Assembly (NCBI RefSeq): GCF_038502225.1 | Contig: NW_027197006.1 | Span: forward strand, 1 to 64,000 | Length of the DNA stretch: 64,000 nt | Reading direction: 5' to 3' | Origin: Cherax quadricarinatus | Taxonomy: Eukaryota > Arthropoda > Malacostraca > Decapoda > Parastacidae | Shown: one piece after another, positions 63,116 to 64,000 of the stretch | Layout: the number at the start of each line of letters is the position of its first letter | Numbering within the stretch: the stretch's first letter is position 1 | The notes under the pieces: generated by a model | The model's input: only the letters and a program-made list of their open reading frames with translations | What the model was told of the DNA's origin: nothing | Database searches by the model: none | Position numbers and translations under genes: made by a program

Positions 63116-64000
63116 GGTCAATAACAGAAGAACAGCATTTGAAAATACATTTTCTTCATGGGTATTTTCCACCGTCATTGTTTTATTGTTAGATGAATAA
63201 AATCAGTTGTTTTTAGTCTTTAACTCATTTTTAAGTAATACTTCTAGGAATTCTTTGCCATAACAGCTTTTTTCCCATTCCTCCACCTAAGGAATCTTAA
63301 ATCAAAAGTTCCATGCAAGATAACGGAACTAAATTTGAAGTGCCGCCGATATTGAAGAACAACTACACCTTGCAGAACAACCTCTGTTAGTTTTATGAGT
63401 TCTTAAAGTCAAAATATGACTTAGGCAAAGTTATGCTTCGTGTCCGTTTGGTACAGTTTTCAATCAATGAACAAATATCTCTCTCTGATATCTGAACTCT
63501 TGAGCTGATGTGAATTCGCATATTATAGCTTTTATACGAGAACAATTATCAAATTTTGAGTTCCAGTTTTAACTTCCGTGTGAGGTGATCAGCAGCTCAC
63601 TGCACACGAGTCTTAAGCGAACAGGTAAACCATACCAAGTGATTTGTTCATTGGTTCGCGTCTGGTTACATTGTTCCCCGGTATCCATATTTCATTGTCT
63701 TAGTAAGTTTTAAAATAATTAACTGTTAAGTTTCCAAACAATGCATTTCCCAGTAAGGAAGACACTTTTAAAAATTATTGTAAATATTTTTGCTTGGCTT
63801 AAGACCAAGAATGTTGAAAAAATATGAAAGATTGAAGAGTATTTTGCACCGTCCTTCTAGCTTTTTGGTATCGAAGTAATTTATATGTGCAGATTATTTA
63901 GGCTGTTATAGACTGTTTAAAGGAACGATCATATATATAATTTTATACATCAATATATCAAATGTTAAATTATATAGGTTCGAGAAGTGTTGTATTCTGG
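63116..64000. other. Stretch without recognisable gene
   Basis: AT-rich sequence with no long frame, repeat or RNA motif that I can support. Confidence 0.4.

Overview
The window is eukaryotic and consists almost entirely of repeats. I find no convincing host gene, no tRNA or rRNA gene, no CRISPR array and no bacterial operon structure. It holds many decaying non-LTR retrotransposons, one Ty3/gypsy-type LTR element and long minisatellites. Several short dispersed motifs, such as the segments near 44285, 62888 and 62965, resemble repeats I know from decapod crustacean (crayfish or shrimp) DNA. The organism assignment is therefore an inference from repeat content, not from a gene.

Layout. 1-4882: an inverted duplication of a Jockey-like LINE ('family C'), with a CR1-like LINE ('family B', copy B1) between the arms. 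5317-7000: a (TG)n tract, a strange 19-bp array into which a second copy of its own flank is interleaved, and a 29-bp minisatellite. 7150-25369: at least twelve head-to-tail, 5'-truncated copies of one CR1-type LINE ('family A', A0-A12). Most are joined through (CA)n tracts; A3 keeps an open 444-codon reverse transcriptase and A11 shows ORF1 and the endonuclease. 25370-29090: a 26-bp minisatellite that cuts off A12, followed by an 18-bp array to 29573. 30205-43585: a 50-bp minisatellite interrupted by a 5.9-kb L1/Tx1-like LINE (minus strand, with poly(A) tail and target duplication) and by a possible solo LTR. 43791-44183: a small element with terminal inverted repeats in (TA)n. 44433-46627: an 18-bp minisatellite.

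46628-61055 is best read as one LTR retrotransposon. Its LTRs are about 440 bp, it has a candidate primer-binding site and a purine-rich tract, and it is flanked by a 5-bp GTGGG duplication. It sits in the last units of the 18-bp array and has been split by later insertions: a second L1/Tx1-like LINE within an ACAGCTTGAT duplication, and a family B LINE (B3). B3 in turn carries a 264-bp LINE tail and a 364-bp palindromic insertion. The pol domains run protease, integrase, reverse transcriptase, RNase H, so integrase precedes reverse transcriptase as in Gmr1-like elements.

The most interesting signal is a small RNA-like unit found twice: in the palindrome (both arms) and at the 5' junction of the second L1/Tx1-like LINE. 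Each copy has a recognisable hammerhead ribozyme core next to an AATAAA, and a downstream hairpin with a compensatory base change between copies. This points to a Penelope-like or retrozyme-type element. 61056-64000 is mostly unannotatable sequence with a few dispersed repeat fragments.
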